A stretch of 33,934 nt of DNA from Candidatus Methylobacter oryzae (GCA_945861405.1 CAMAUL010000034.1:1-33934), one strand, 5' to 3'; counted from the stretch's first letter, positions 17,707 to 25,909 are shown. Made by a program: numbers and translations. The notes: generated by a model not told the origin, from the sequence alone.

Positions 17707-19362
17707 ATGTCACCAGCATCTTTCCGTCAATGCCAGATAAATGGAGTAATCATCTTTGTTGCCGGTTTTATCTGGTTTCTATTGCTGGGTTACCGCGACC
17801 TGATAGAGCCGGATGAAGGTCGCTACGCTGAAATCGCCAGGGAAATGCTCAATTCCGGCGATTGGATTACCCCGCGCCTGAACGGATTCAAGTATTTTGA
17901 AAAACCGCCTTTGCAGTATTGGGGTTCCGCGATCAGCATGGCCTTATTGGGCGAGACCAATGCCGCAGCCAGGATGTGGTGCTCAGGTCTCGGGTTTATT
18001 GCCGCCTTATGGATGGGTTTTGTTGGCAGCCGAATTTACGGGCGTAGCGCCGGTTTTTACGCATTCCTGTTTTTAATCAGCACGGTTCTTTATGTTGGAA
18101 TGGGACACGCCAACAGCCTGGATATGGGCGTCAGCGCCCTGCTGGGCATTGCTGTCAGCGCACTGGCGCTGGCTCAGTCGGTACGGCATTTTCAGGCACA
18201 GGAGCGAAACTGGATGCTGCTGGCCTGGGCTGCGCTTGCCGGAGCTACGCTGAGCAAAGGCCTGATCGGACTGGTGCTTCCCGGCGGCGCAATAGTTCTG
18301 TACACCCTATGGCAACGCGATTGGGCATTGTGGCGTCATTTGCATATGGGCAAAGGCTTGCTGTTGTATTTGTTGATAACCGCACCCTGGTTTGTTGCAG
18401 TCAGCCAGGCAAATCCCGAGTTCCCCCATTTCTTTTTCATCCATGAACATTTCGAGCGCTTTACCAGCGATGTTCACGGGCGCACCAAGTCCAACTGGTA
18501 TTTCTTCGCCGTCTTTGCAATAGGCGCGATGCCTTGGCTGTTCTCGGCATTGCACGGATTGATTAAACCGCCTTTTTCCTGGCGGGCTGAAGCCGGAAAA
18601 TTTGAAGCCTCACGATTGCTTTGGGTTTATACGATTTTTGTGTTCTTCTTTTTTTCAATTTCGCACTCCAAATTGCCGGGCTATATTTTGCCGATGTTTC
18701 CGACACTGGCGCTGCTAGTCGGCGAAAACATGTCCAAGCGCAAGCATTTCATTGCCGACGGCATAGTAGCTATAGTTATAGCTTCCATTGTATTTATTTT
18801 CTTTATCTGGAAAGCTGACGATACGGCCAAGATTGGAAGATTAGCATCACACTTGGCGCTGTTCCGTCCGTGGATTATGGCAACAGCTGCTTTAGCAGGA
18901 GTCGCCGGAATTTCTACGCTGCTGTTAAGGAATCATAAAAACTTGGCAATCTCCGCTTTTTCCCTCTGCATTCTGCTTGGCATACAAATGCTTTCCTGGG
19001 GCTATCAAAGCATCAGTGAGCTACGCTCCAGCAGAGTTATGGCGGAAGCGATTCAATCTTACATCGATCTGAGCGGTAAGGACTTTGTCGAGGTTTATGA
19101 TGTTGATCGCTATGACCAATCCCTACCTTACTATTTAGGCCGGACTATTAAGCTGGTGGAATTTACCGGCGAGCTGGAATTCGGGATTAACCAGGAACCG
19201 GAAAAATGGCTAAATATGGCTGATTTCCTGCCTTTATGGCTAAATTCAGAGCAGGCCATCAGCGTAGTTAGTCAGCCGACTTATAAGGTATGGCAACAAC
19301 AAAAGGTACCCATGCACACAATTTATGAAAATTCCCGTTATATCGCGGTGGCCCGCCGATGA
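17707..19362 (+). CDS. arnT: ArnT-like lipid A 4-amino-4-deoxy-L-arabinose transferase (GT-C fold)
   Basis: Inner-membrane glycosyltransferase expected to move L-Ara4N from undecaprenyl phosphate to lipid A phosphates on the periplasmic side, giving resistance to cationic peptides. The 551-residue product has many hydrophobic segments and the PMT/ArnT-family first periplasmic loop EPDEGRYAEIAREM (from E34), with the acidic pair D36-E37 and FEKPPLQYW. Also present are HANSLDMGVSALLG, SKGLIG and HEHFERF. AAAGGA precedes ATG 17707. It is the first gene of the arn block and overlaps arnE-like by 4 bp. Other GT39/83 transferases share these motifs, so the Ara4N assignment depends largely on the neighbouring genes. 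Confidence 0.88.
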   Translation: MSPASFRQCQINGVIIFVAGFIWFLLLGYRDLIEPDEGRYAEIAREMLNSGDWITPRLNGFKYFEKPPLQYWGSAISMALLGETNAAARMWCSGLGFIAALWMGFVGSRIYGRSAGFYAFLFLISTVLYVGMGHANSLDMGVSALLGIAVSALALAQSVRHFQAQERNWMLLAWAALAGATLSKGLIGLVLPGGAIVLYTLWQRDWALWRHLHMGKGLLLYLLITAPWFVAVSQANPEFPHFFFIHEHFERFTSDVHGRTKSNWYFFAVFAIGAMPWLFSALHGLIKPPFSWRAEAGKFEASRLLWVYTIFVFFFFSISHSKLPGYILPMFPTLALLVGENMSKRKHFIADGIVAIVIASIVFIFFIWKADDTAKIGRLASHLALFRPWIMATAALAGVAGISTLLLRNHKNLAISAFSLCILLGIQMLSWGYQSISELRSSRVMAEAIQSYIDLSGKDFVEVYDVDRYDQSLPYYLGRTIKLVEFTGELEFGINQEPEKWLNMADFLPLWLNSEQAISVVSQPTYKVWQQQKVPMHTIYENSRYIAVARR

Positions 19363-19730
19363 ATCTTGTTAGTTTTTGCATTATCCTGACCGGCGTCATG
19401 CTCAATGCGGCCGCGCAATTGGCGCTCAAAGCCAGCGTCAAGGAAATGGGCGCTATCGGCCTGAATTTCTCCTCGTCCACGACAGCATTTTTGCGGCTGG
19501 CCTGTGAACCCTTCCTCTGGACTGGTTTGGTTTGTTACGGCATCAGCGTGATCGTCTGGATACTGGCGTTGTCCAGGGTCGATGTCAGCATCGCCTACCC
19601 GATGTTGTCCATGGGCTATGTGGTCAATGCGTTTTTCGCATGGCAGTTATTCGGCGAATCCATGAACCTCGCCCGAATAATCGGCATGGGCATCGTCCTG
19701 CTGGGCGTTTACGTTTTGGCCAGGAGTTAA
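19359..19730 (+). CDS. ArnE/ArnF-like SMR-family undecaprenyl-phosphate-Ara4N flippase subunit
   Basis: Four-helix small multidrug resistance/EamA-type membrane protein of 123 residues. In the arn pathway such proteins (ArnE plus ArnF) are proposed to flip undecaprenyl-phosphate-L-Ara4N across the inner membrane. Helices are visible at residues 3-22 (VSFCIILTGVMLNAAAQLAL), about 52-72, about 76-95 (VDVSIAYPMLSMGYVVNAFF) and 102-121. Only one such gene is present here, whereas E. coli uses two, so it may act as a homodimer. It overlaps arnT by 4 bp and is followed 1 bp later by arnB. Confidence 0.85.
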   Translation: MNLVSFCIILTGVMLNAAAQLALKASVKEMGAIGLNFSSSTTAFLRLACEPFLWTGLVCYGISVIVWILALSRVDVSIAYPMLSMGYVVNAFFAWQLFGESMNLARIIGMGIVLLGVYVLARS

Positions 19731-19731
19731 G

Positions 19732-20853
19732 ATGCTGCCCTTCACCCGCCCCACAATTGATAACGAAGAGTTTGAAGCCATTAAAGAAGTGCTGCAATCA
19801 GGATGGCTGGCAACCGGCCCCAAGGTTGCCGCTTTTGAGGCCGCATTGGCCGATTATATCGGCGGCGATGTCGATGTCCAGCTTCGGGTGTTCAATTCAG
19901 GCACCAGCGCGCTGGAGGCCGTGTTGCTGGCCTATGGCATTGGGCCGGGCGACGAGGTTATCGTCCCGGCGATGAGTTTTGTCGCCAGCGCCAATATCAT
20001 CGTGCGTTGCGGTGCCACACCCAAATTTGTCGATGTCGATTTGGTCTCCCGCAATATCGATGCCGCCAAGATTGCAGCCGCAATCACGCCCAACACCAAA
20101 GCCATCATCCCGGTGCATTTTGCCGGTCGCGCTGTCGATATGGATCCGATTTATCAGCTGGCTAAGCAGCATAATCTGCTGGTGCTTGAGGATGCGGCCC
20201 AGGCTATCGGCACTCAATATAAGGGCCGCCAGGTTGGCAGCTCGGGCAATCCGGTCTGTTTCAGCTTTCATCCCAACAAGAACATGACCACGATTGAAGG
20301 CGGCGCGCTTGCCATCAACGACCCTGTTTTGCTGAAAAAAATTGAAGGCATACGTTTTCACGGCATCGTAAGAGACTCCGAAGGCGGCATGGATGTGCCT
20401 GCCTGGGGCGGTAAAATGAATATGCCGGATGTCGGCGCGGCCTTAGGCTTGGTGCAACTGAAAAAACTGGATGGCTTTAACCAAAAACGCCGGGTATTGG
20501 TTGAACGTTATTTTCAGCAACTTCCAAAACACGACGCACTGGTGCCGCCTACCGACGCGGAAGGCCATAGCTGGCATATGTTCTGTATCCTGCTCGATTG
20601 GGAAAAAATAGGCTTAAACCGCAACCAAGCTCTCGAAGTGCTCAAGCAACAAGCCATCACCGCAGGTATCCATTATCCGGCTATGCATCTGTTCTCGCTT
20701 TATCGTCAATATGGCTATAAGCCCGGCGATTTTCCCAATGCCGAAAGAATCGGCGAGCAAACCTTAACGCTCCCGCTATTTCCCGGCATGAGGGAAGAAG
20801 ATGTTGATCGGGTTTGTTTGGCGGTGACTTCGTTACTGAATGATCCTTCTTAA
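19732..20853 (+). CDS. arnB: ArnB-like PLP aminotransferase (DegT/DnrJ/EryC1/StrS family)
   Basis: Expected to transfer an amino group from glutamate to UDP-4-keto-pentose, giving UDP-L-Ara4N, in the cytoplasm. The 373-residue product has the sugar-aminotransferase layout: RPTIDNEEFEAIKEVLQSGWL, the PLP phosphate region NSGTSALEAVLLAYGI, PVHFAGR, the cofactor-ring aspartate D154 in LEDAAQAIG, and the Schiff-base lysine K183 in FSFHPNKNMTTIEGG. IHYPAMHLFSLY and a C-terminal LPLFPGM also fit. AGGAG lies just upstream of ATG 19732. The family alone does not fix the substrate, but arnT, arnC, arnA-type and arnD neighbours make ArnB the best call. Confidence 0.9.
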   Translation: MLPFTRPTIDNEEFEAIKEVLQSGWLATGPKVAAFEAALADYIGGDVDVQLRVFNSGTSALEAVLLAYGIGPGDEVIVPAMSFVASANIIVRCGATPKFVDVDLVSRNIDAAKIAAAITPNTKAIIPVHFAGRAVDMDPIYQLAKQHNLLVLEDAAQAIGTQYKGRQVGSSGNPVCFSFHPNKNMTTIEGGALAINDPVLLKKIEGIRFHGIVRDSEGGMDVPAWGGKMNMPDVGAALGLVQLKKLDGFNQKRRVLVERYFQQLPKHDALVPPTDAEGHSWHMFCILLDWEKIGLNRNQALEVLKQQAITAGIHYPAMHLFSLYRQYGYKPGDFPNAERIGEQTLTLPLFPGMREEDVDRVCLAVTSLLNDPS

Positions 20854-20938
20854 CTGATGTTACGCAATGCTTAAGTCTTGTAGGGCACACTGTGCGCACC
20901 ATTGAATACCGAAAGGTTTATCCAACTATATAACGTAG

Positions 20939-21244
20939 ATGCCTAAAATATACACCTATCTTGGAATCATGATTCTGTTTTATAGCAATGAGCATGAACC
21001 CATTCATGTTCACGGAAAATTTCAAGGGCATGAATCGAAAGCAGAGATAATAATTGAAAATGGCAAGATAAGAGAAATTCGCATCAAATCAGTTAAAGGC
21101 AGGAAACCTTTGCAACACGCTACACTGAATGACTTTAAGCAATTTGTAGAAACCTATGCAGATGAAATAGTGCAAAAATGGATCGATTATTTTGTGCTGC
21201 ACAAACAAATTGCCTGTGAAAATATAAACAGGAGGATTGCATGA
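20939..21244 (+). CDS. DUF4160 domain protein
   Basis: Small 101-residue protein matching the DUF4160 pattern: MPKIYTYLGIMILFYSNEHEPIHVHGKFQG with a YSNEHEPIHVH core, then KPLQHATLNDFKQFVETYADEIVQKW. It overlaps the next gene (DUF2442) by 4 bp (ATGA), a pairing often seen and suspected of being toxin-antitoxin-like, though the biochemical role is not established. The pair interrupts the arn cluster between arnB and arnC and is AT-richer than the arn genes (25/60 GC at 21061-21120). The 85 bp upstream hold a short palindromic GCACACTGTGC stretch and no clear ribosome-binding site. Confidence 0.85.
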   Translation: MPKIYTYLGIMILFYSNEHEPIHVHGKFQGHESKAEIIIENGKIREIRIKSVKGRKPLQHATLNDFKQFVETYADEIVQKWIDYFVLHKQIACENINRRIA

Positions 21245-21504
21245 TTGCAAACGAGCAAGTGATTACTGTAGAAAAGGCGAAACAGCTAGATGATTATAAA
21301 TTGGAATTGTTATTTAATGACCAAACCAGGCAAGTAGTCGATTTTTTTCCTTTTTTGTCATCGTCGCTTAACCCTCTAATAACGAAATATTTGGATACCA
21401 AAGAGTTTTCAAGATTTGAAATAAATGAGGGGGATTTGGAATGGAACGATTTTGATCTTTGCTTTCCAATTGCTGATTTGTATGAAAATAGAATCACGCC
21501 ATAA
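21241..21504 (+). CDS. DUF2442 domain protein
   Basis: Small 87-residue protein with the DUF2442 layout: LDDYKLELLFNDQTRQVVDFFPFL, then a TKYLDTKEFSRFEINEGDLEW stretch and a C-terminal CFPIADLYENRI. A strong AGGAGG (21230-21235) lies 5 bp before ATG 21241. It overlaps DUF4160 by 4 bp and the two must be co-expressed. A toxin-antitoxin or regulatory partnership is plausible from the gene layout only. It is followed by 167 bp without a gene before arnC. Confidence 0.85.
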   Translation: MIANEQVITVEKAKQLDDYKLELLFNDQTRQVVDFFPFLSSSLNPLITKYLDTKEFSRFEINEGDLEWNDFDLCFPIADLYENRITP

Positions 21505-21596
21505 TGAGCGCGCCTGATCTGCTGTGGGCATCAATATCAAGCTTATTAATGAAGCGGTTAAGCGTATCCGACTAGGATAACAACACCTTTTTATAT

Positions 21597-21602
21597 TATA
21601 AT
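21597..21602 (+). promoter_or_regulatory. Candidate -10 box upstream of arnC
   Basis: TATAAT occurs 70 bp before the arnC ATG in an AT-rich stretch (21590-21603). No convincing -35 hexamer is seen at 16-18 bp. A promoter is expected here if the DUF4160/DUF2442 pair separated arnC-arnD from the arnT-arnB promoter. Confidence 0.25.
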
Positions 21603-21671
21603 TAACGCCATTAATTTGCTGCGCTAAGTTTTGCCGCGTACTTTTACCGATTTAAAACTATCCCCCCATAA

Positions 21672-22634
21672 ATGACGAACAATCTTGAAACACCGGAAGT
21701 ATCCATCGTTATCCCGGTCTATAACGAAGAAGCCGTTTTATCGCTACTGTTTGAACGACTCTACCCCGTTCTGGAAAGCCTCAAGCACCGCTGCGAAGTC
21801 ATTTTTGTCGATGATGGCAGCCACGACAACTCAGCCGCATTGCTGCGCAAGCAGTTTCAATTGTTCCCAGACATTACCCGCGTCGTGTTCCTGCGCGCCA
21901 ATGCCGGACAACATGCCGCGTTGATCGCGGGTTTTGAACGAGCCAAGGGAAACTATATCCTGACGCTGGATGCCGACCTGCAAAATCCCCCCGAAGAAAT
22001 CCCTAACCTGCTGCTGCAAATGGATGCCGGTTTCGATTATGTCGGCACTATCCGGCGGCAGCGCAAAGATAGTCTCTGGCGGCATTGGGCTTCGTTGGCA
22101 ATGAACCGTTTGCGCGAAAAAATCACCCGCATTCATATTACCGACCAGGGCTGCATGATGCGGTGTTATCACCGCGACATTATCGATGCGGTGTTAGCCA
22201 CCACCGAAACCAATACCTTTATACCGGCGCTGGCCTATCTTTATGCCGGAAATCCGACTGAAATCGTGATTGACCACGAAGAGCGTGCAGCTGGGGAATC
22301 CAAATATTCGCTGTTCAAACTGATCCATCTGAATTTCGACTTGATGACCGGATTTTCCATTGCGCCGTTGCAGGCGTTTTCCCTGATCGGCATCGGCGTT
22401 TCGATATTCTCGCTGATGTTTGTCGTCTATCTGGGCTGGCGCAGACTGATGGTCGGGCCGGAAGCGGAAGGCGTTTTTACGCTGTTCGCCATTGTGTTTC
22501 TCTTGATCGGTATTTTGTTGTTCGGCATCGGCCTGTTGGGCGAGTACATCGGGCGGATTTATTCCCAGACCCGCTCACGCCCCCGCTATCTGGTCAAGGC
22601 TGTACTGGATAATACAAAAGGCAACAAGCCTTGA
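21672..22634 (+). CDS. arnC: ArnC-like undecaprenyl-phosphate 4-deoxy-4-formamido-L-arabinose transferase
   Basis: Inner-membrane GT2 glycosyltransferase that loads the formylated sugar from UDP-L-Ara4FN onto undecaprenyl phosphate. The 320-residue product has a GT-A domain with VSIVIPVYNEE, FVDDGSHDNS, RANAGQHAALIAGFERA, the DxD-type LDADLQNPPEE, and TDQGCMMRCYHRDI. Two C-terminal membrane segments follow (about 235-258 and 270-292), ending LGEYIGRIYSQTRSRPRYLVK as in ArnC. It overlaps the formyltransferase gene by 4 bp. The ATG follows a run of C residues and has no visible ribosome-binding site, unusual for this window. Confidence 0.93.
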   Translation: MTNNLETPEVSIVIPVYNEEAVLSLLFERLYPVLESLKHRCEVIFVDDGSHDNSAALLRKQFQLFPDITRVVFLRANAGQHAALIAGFERAKGNYILTLDADLQNPPEEIPNLLLQMDAGFDYVGTIRRQRKDSLWRHWASLAMNRLREKITRIHITDQGCMMRCYHRDIIDAVLATTETNTFIPALAYLYAGNPTEIVIDHEERAAGESKYSLFKLIHLNFDLMTGFSIAPLQAFSLIGIGVSIFSLMFVVYLGWRRLMVGPEAEGVFTLFAIVFLLIGILLFGIGLLGEYIGRIYSQTRSRPRYLVKAVLDNTKGNKP

Positions 22635-23668
22635 TGAAGCCGTCAGCCGTTGTTTTCGCCTACCACAACGTCGGCGTTACCGGCATAGAATGCCTGCTGC
22701 AAGCCGGGATCGAGATTAAACTGGTGGTCACCCATCAGGATGATCCCGAGGAAAATATCTGGTTCGGCAGTGTTGCCGAGTTGGCAAGCAGGCATCAAAT
22801 TCCTGTCATAACGCCTGACAGTCCGAATCAAGCGGACATCATCAAACACATTGCCGAGCTTAACCCGCAATGGTTTTTTTCGTTTTATTACCGGCATATG
22901 TTGAGCCCCGAATTGCTGGCTATCCCAAGCAAAGGCGCTTATAACCTGCACGGCTCGTTACTGCCCAAATACCGGGGCCGTGCGCCGGTCAATTGGGCGG
23001 TTTTGCACGGTGAATCGACTACCGGCGTTACTCTTCATCAAATGGTGGAAAAGCCCGATGCCGGCTCACTGATTGACCAGGAAGCCGTCGCTATTTTGCC
23101 CAACGATACCGCGCACGATGTTTTCTTGAAGCTGACCCCAGCCGCAAAAACGCTGTTGGATCGCTGCTTACCGTTGTTGATAGCTGGCAAGATAGAACCC
23201 CAGCCTTTGGATCTTGGACTAGGCAGTTATTTCGGTGGACGTAAGCCGGAACACGGTCGTATCGACTGGCAACAACCGGCCTGGAATATCCATAATCTGG
23301 TCAGAGCCGTGGCGCCGCCTTATCCGGGCGCATTCTTCGACAACGACCAGCGGTTTTTCCTGCTCGGCAGCCATTACAGCGGCGAAACTGCTGTGCATTC
23401 GGGCAAAGTTTGTATCTATTGGGCTGACGGTCATTTTTATGCCGACTGCGCCGACAACAAACGCTTCCGCATCGAACAGCTTAGCTATGACGGAACACCG
23501 CTGGATCAGGCATCGCTCAAGGCCATCACCGGTAATGAGCAGTTATTTCCAACCGCCAGGGATGGTGGCCGCGACTGCTCCCGGCAGTCGTCGGCACTTC
23601 CTCCATCCATGGAGGTCGGAAGTGTCGCAAGCGGTAGGGAACCGATGCGACCAACTTTAAACAACTAA
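22631..23668 (+). CDS. arnA: UDP-L-Ara4N formyltransferase (ArnA N-terminal-domain type), with repeat-encoded C-terminal tail
   Basis: Formylates UDP-L-Ara4N with 10-formyl-tetrahydrofolate. It corresponds to the N-terminal half of E. coli ArnA, here a separate protein of 345 residues. Catalytic residues of the Fmt-like fold are visible: N105 and H107 in NLHGSLLPKYRGRAPVNW, and D143 in VEKPDAGSL. The C-terminal subdomain has IDWQQPAWNIHNLVRAVAPPYPGAF. From about T308 the protein is encoded by a hairpin repeat array (23553-23645), so the last 38 residues are likely a non-native tail. The decarboxylase half follows 30 bp downstream. Gene symbols for split ArnA vary. Confidence 0.92.
   Translation: MMKPSAVVFAYHNVGVTGIECLLQAGIEIKLVVTHQDDPEENIWFGSVAELASRHQIPVITPDSPNQADIIKHIAELNPQWFFSFYYRHMLSPELLAIPSKGAYNLHGSLLPKYRGRAPVNWAVLHGESTTGVTLHQMVEKPDAGSLIDQEAVAILPNDTAHDVFLKLTPAAKTLLDRCLPLLIAGKIEPQPLDLGLGSYFGGRKPEHGRIDWQQPAWNIHNLVRAVAPPYPGAFFDNDQRFFLLGSHYSGETAVHSGKVCIYWADGHFYADCADNKRFRIEQLSYDGTPLDQASLKAITGNEQLFPTARDGGRDCSRQSSALPPSMEVGSVASGREPMRPTLNN
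23553..23645. repeat. Hairpin repeat array forming the 3' end of the formyltransferase gene
   Basis: The array starts with CCGCCAGGGATGG, shared with the elements in holC and res. It contains the hairpin CGACTG-CTCCCGG-CAGTCG (23572-23590) and a second hairpin around 23595-23625 (CACTTCC..TCCAT/ATGGA..GGAAGTG). It ends with a GGTAGGGAACC segment. The frame stays open through the whole array and stops shortly after it, so the repeat has been turned into protein tail. Confidence 0.75.
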
Positions 23669-23698
23669 CAATTTTTTAATCTAACCCACTAGGAACTT

Positions 23699-24754
23699 AT
23701 GAACGTACTCATACTCGGTGTCAATGGTTTTATCGGCCACCACCTTTCAAAGCGCATACTCGAAACCACCGATTGGCATGTCTACGGCATGGACATGCAA
23801 TCCAACCGTGTTGAAGCATTCCGCGACAATGAACGCTTCCATTTTTTCGAAGGCGACATCACCATCAATCATGAGTGGATGGAATACCATATTAAAAAAT
23901 GCGACGTGATTTTGCCGCTGGTTGCTATCGCCACGCCTGCCACTTATGTGACTCACCCGCTGGCAGTATTCGAACTGGATTTTGAAGCGAACCTGCCGAT
24001 TATCCGCGCCTGTGTGAAATATAAAAAACGCGTCATGTTCCCTTCGACCTCCGAAGTTTACGGCATGTGCAAAGACGATGAATTCCATCCTTATGAGTCC
24101 GAGCTGGTCTTAGGCCCGCTGAACAAACAACGCTGGATTTACTCCTGCTCCAAGCAATTGATGGACCGGGTTATCTGCGCTTACGGCCAGGAACAAGGTT
24201 TCGATTACACGCTGTTTCGCCCCTTCAACTGGATCGGCCCAGGCCTCGACAGCATCCATACGCCCAAAGAAGGCAGCTCACGGGTAGTAACCCAATTCCT
24301 GGGTCATATCGCCCGAGGCGAGTCCATCAAACTGGTCGATGGCGGGCTACAACGCCGCAGTTTTACCTTTGTCAGCGACGGTATTGACGCCTTGGTGCGT
24401 ATCATCAAAAACGAAACCGGCAAGGCCACCGGCAGTATTTACAATATCGGCAATCCGGCCAACGACCTGTCGATTAGAGAACTTGCCGAGCTGATGCTGA
24501 AAATCGCCAAAGAGCATCCTGCATATCGCGAACTGGCCGCCAAAGTCGAATTGATCGACACCAGCGCCAACGATTACTATGGCAAAGGCTACCAGGATGT
24601 TAAAACCCGTGTGCCCTGGATCGGCAATACCATGGATGACCTGGGCTGGAAGCCTGAAGTCACAGTGGAAGATGCGTTGCGCAATATTTTCGATGCCTAC
24701 AGTCATGAAGTTTCCGCCGCACGAGAGCTGATCGATCAAGACCTGACTTCATGA
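23699..24754 (+). CDS. arnA: UDP-glucuronic acid decarboxylase/dehydrogenase (ArnA C-terminal-domain type)
   Basis: Oxidatively decarboxylates UDP-glucuronate to UDP-4-keto-pentose, the substrate of ArnB. The 351-residue SDR protein matches the C-terminal half of E. coli ArnA. It has the NAD loop GVNGFIG (7-13), the CDVILPLVAIATPATYV stretch, the S118-E119 pair in PSTSEVYGMC, Y148 and K152 in IYSCSKQ, TLFRPFNWIGP, and YYGKGYQDVKTR. AGGAA lies 3 bp before ATG 23699. It overlaps arnD by 4 bp. UDP-glucose dehydrogenase, which would supply the substrate, is not in the window. Confidence 0.94.
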   Translation: MNVLILGVNGFIGHHLSKRILETTDWHVYGMDMQSNRVEAFRDNERFHFFEGDITINHEWMEYHIKKCDVILPLVAIATPATYVTHPLAVFELDFEANLPIIRACVKYKKRVMFPSTSEVYGMCKDDEFHPYESELVLGPLNKQRWIYSCSKQLMDRVICAYGQEQGFDYTLFRPFNWIGPGLDSIHTPKEGSSRVVTQFLGHIARGESIKLVDGGLQRRSFTFVSDGIDALVRIIKNETGKATGSIYNIGNPANDLSIRELAELMLKIAKEHPAYRELAAKVELIDTSANDYYGKGYQDVKTRVPWIGNTMDDLGWKPEVTVEDALRNIFDAYSHEVSAARELIDQDLTS

Positions 24755-25659
24755 AAATCGCGCTAAAAGTCGATGTGGATACACTGCGCGGTACGCTGGA
24801 AGGCGTACCCGCATTGCTGGACTTGTATCAACGCTACGGCGTGAAAGCCACATTCCTTTTCAGCCTCGGCCCCGACCATACCGGTCGGGCGTTGCGCCGG
24901 ATATTCAGGCCCGGATTTTTCAGCAAGGTTCAGCGCACCTCGGTGCTCAGCCACTACGGACTGAAAACCCTGCTCTACGGCACCTTGCTTCCCGGCCCGC
25001 ATATCGGTCGCAGGGGTCGCGCCATCATGCGCCAAGTCGAACAGGCCGGACATGAAGTGGGTGTGCATTGCTACGACCACATCCGCTGGCAGGATTTTGT
25101 CGCCAACCGCGATGCGACATGGACGCAAAAAGAAATGCAGGCGGCCATCGATTCATTTCAGGACGTTTTCGGTCATCAGCCTACAGTGCATGGCGCGGCA
25201 GGTTGGCAGTTGAACAAGCACACCTTACAACTGGAACAGCAACTGGGTTTTCGTTATGCCAGCGACTGCCGCGGCCAGTCGCCGTTTATCCCGCAGATGG
25301 AAGGCGAAACCTTTCTATGCCCGCAAATCCCCACCACCCTGCCGACGCTGGACGAACTGATCGGCTGCAACGGCATCACCGAAGCCAACGTGCATGAAGC
25401 CATATTCGCCGCCAGCCGCAAGCCCACGCCGGAAGGTCATGTGTATACCTTGCATGCGGAACTGGAAGGCATGAAACTGCTGCCGGTCATGGAAAAACTG
25501 CTGCAACTGTGGCAAAAAGCCGAAGATGACATCGGCACGATGGCTGATTATGTCGCCGACCTTGATATCGCCGCACTGCCTTGTCATGAGCTGGTTATGT
25601 CAGAAATAGAGGGTCGTTCGGGGATGTTGGCCGTGCAGGGTTCGAAGATCGCATCGTAG
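24751..25659 (+). CDS. arnD: ArnD-like undecaprenyl-phosphate-L-Ara4FN deformylase
   Basis: Polysaccharide deacetylase-fold enzyme that removes the formyl group from undecaprenyl-phosphate-L-Ara4FN. The 302-residue product follows ArnD closely: ALKVDVDTLRGTLEGVPALL (metal aspartates D8 and D10), FSLGPDHTGR, HEVGVHCYDH with the metal histidines, AAGWQLN, YASDCRGQSPF, QIPTTLPTLDELIG and VYTLHAELEG. The C-terminus ends MLAVQGSKIAS, parallel to the E. coli protein end. It is the last gene of the arn run. Its TAG stop is the first base triplet of a repeat (25657-25733) that recurs after wbuC. Confidence 0.95.
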   Translation: MKIALKVDVDTLRGTLEGVPALLDLYQRYGVKATFLFSLGPDHTGRALRRIFRPGFFSKVQRTSVLSHYGLKTLLYGTLLPGPHIGRRGRAIMRQVEQAGHEVGVHCYDHIRWQDFVANRDATWTQKEMQAAIDSFQDVFGHQPTVHGAAGWQLNKHTLQLEQQLGFRYASDCRGQSPFIPQMEGETFLCPQIPTTLPTLDELIGCNGITEANVHEAIFAASRKPTPEGHVYTLHAELEGMKLLPVMEKLLQLWQKAEDDIGTMADYVADLDIAALPCHELVMSEIEGRSGMLAVQGSKIAS

Positions 25660-25733
25660 GCCGGAATAAACCTGTTTGAGCGGCCGCGAAAACAGGTGTT
25701 TCCGGCGCACACTGCGCAAATCCAACAGCCGGA
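25657..25733. repeat. Dispersed repeat after arnD, copy 1
   Basis: Starts TAGGCCGGAATAAACCTGTT and includes GCGAAAACAGG and GTTTCCGGC. It aligns with 26474-26544, where the same units appear with scattered changes. It begins exactly at the arnD stop codon. With the next two features it fills the gene-free stretch 25660-25964. Confidence 0.7.
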
Positions 25734-25734
25734 C

Positions 25735-25909
25735 GGGTTTGCAACCAATGCCGTTAAGTTAGAAAAGCCTTCGGCATTTGGAGTGCAGGCTTCGCCTGCT
25801 AACGCAAGCACCAAAAGTAGGCGCTTTAGGCGAAGCTTGCACTCCAGCGATCGCTATTTTTCATGTGGACTAAAAAATCGCTTAACTTAACGGCATTGGT
25901 TGCAAACCC
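25735..25909. repeat. MITE-like element with perfect 27-bp terminal inverted repeats
   Basis: Positions 25735-25761 (starting GGGTTTGCAACCAATGCCG) and 25883-25909 are exact inverted copies of 27 nt, 121 bp apart. The interior carries a disrupted REP (25780-25845) and no gene. Perfect arms suggest recent mobility or recent gene conversion. No transposase of matching ends is in the window. Confidence 0.85.
25780..25845. repeat. Disrupted REP element of the RAYT family
   Basis: It has the same GGAGTGCA...TGCACTCC ends as the REPs at 7755 and 8378, with one hairpin intact (GCAGGCTTCGCCTGC) and the other interrupted. The interruption contains ACCAAAAGTAGGCG (25810-25823), a 14-nt string also present at 375-388. 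It is nested inside the 27-bp-arm element. Confidence 0.75.

Noticed and set aside
25696-25890. A 64-codon + strand open frame in the gap after arnD.
   Set aside because: It consists of REP and inverted-repeat sequence and has no ribosome-binding site.
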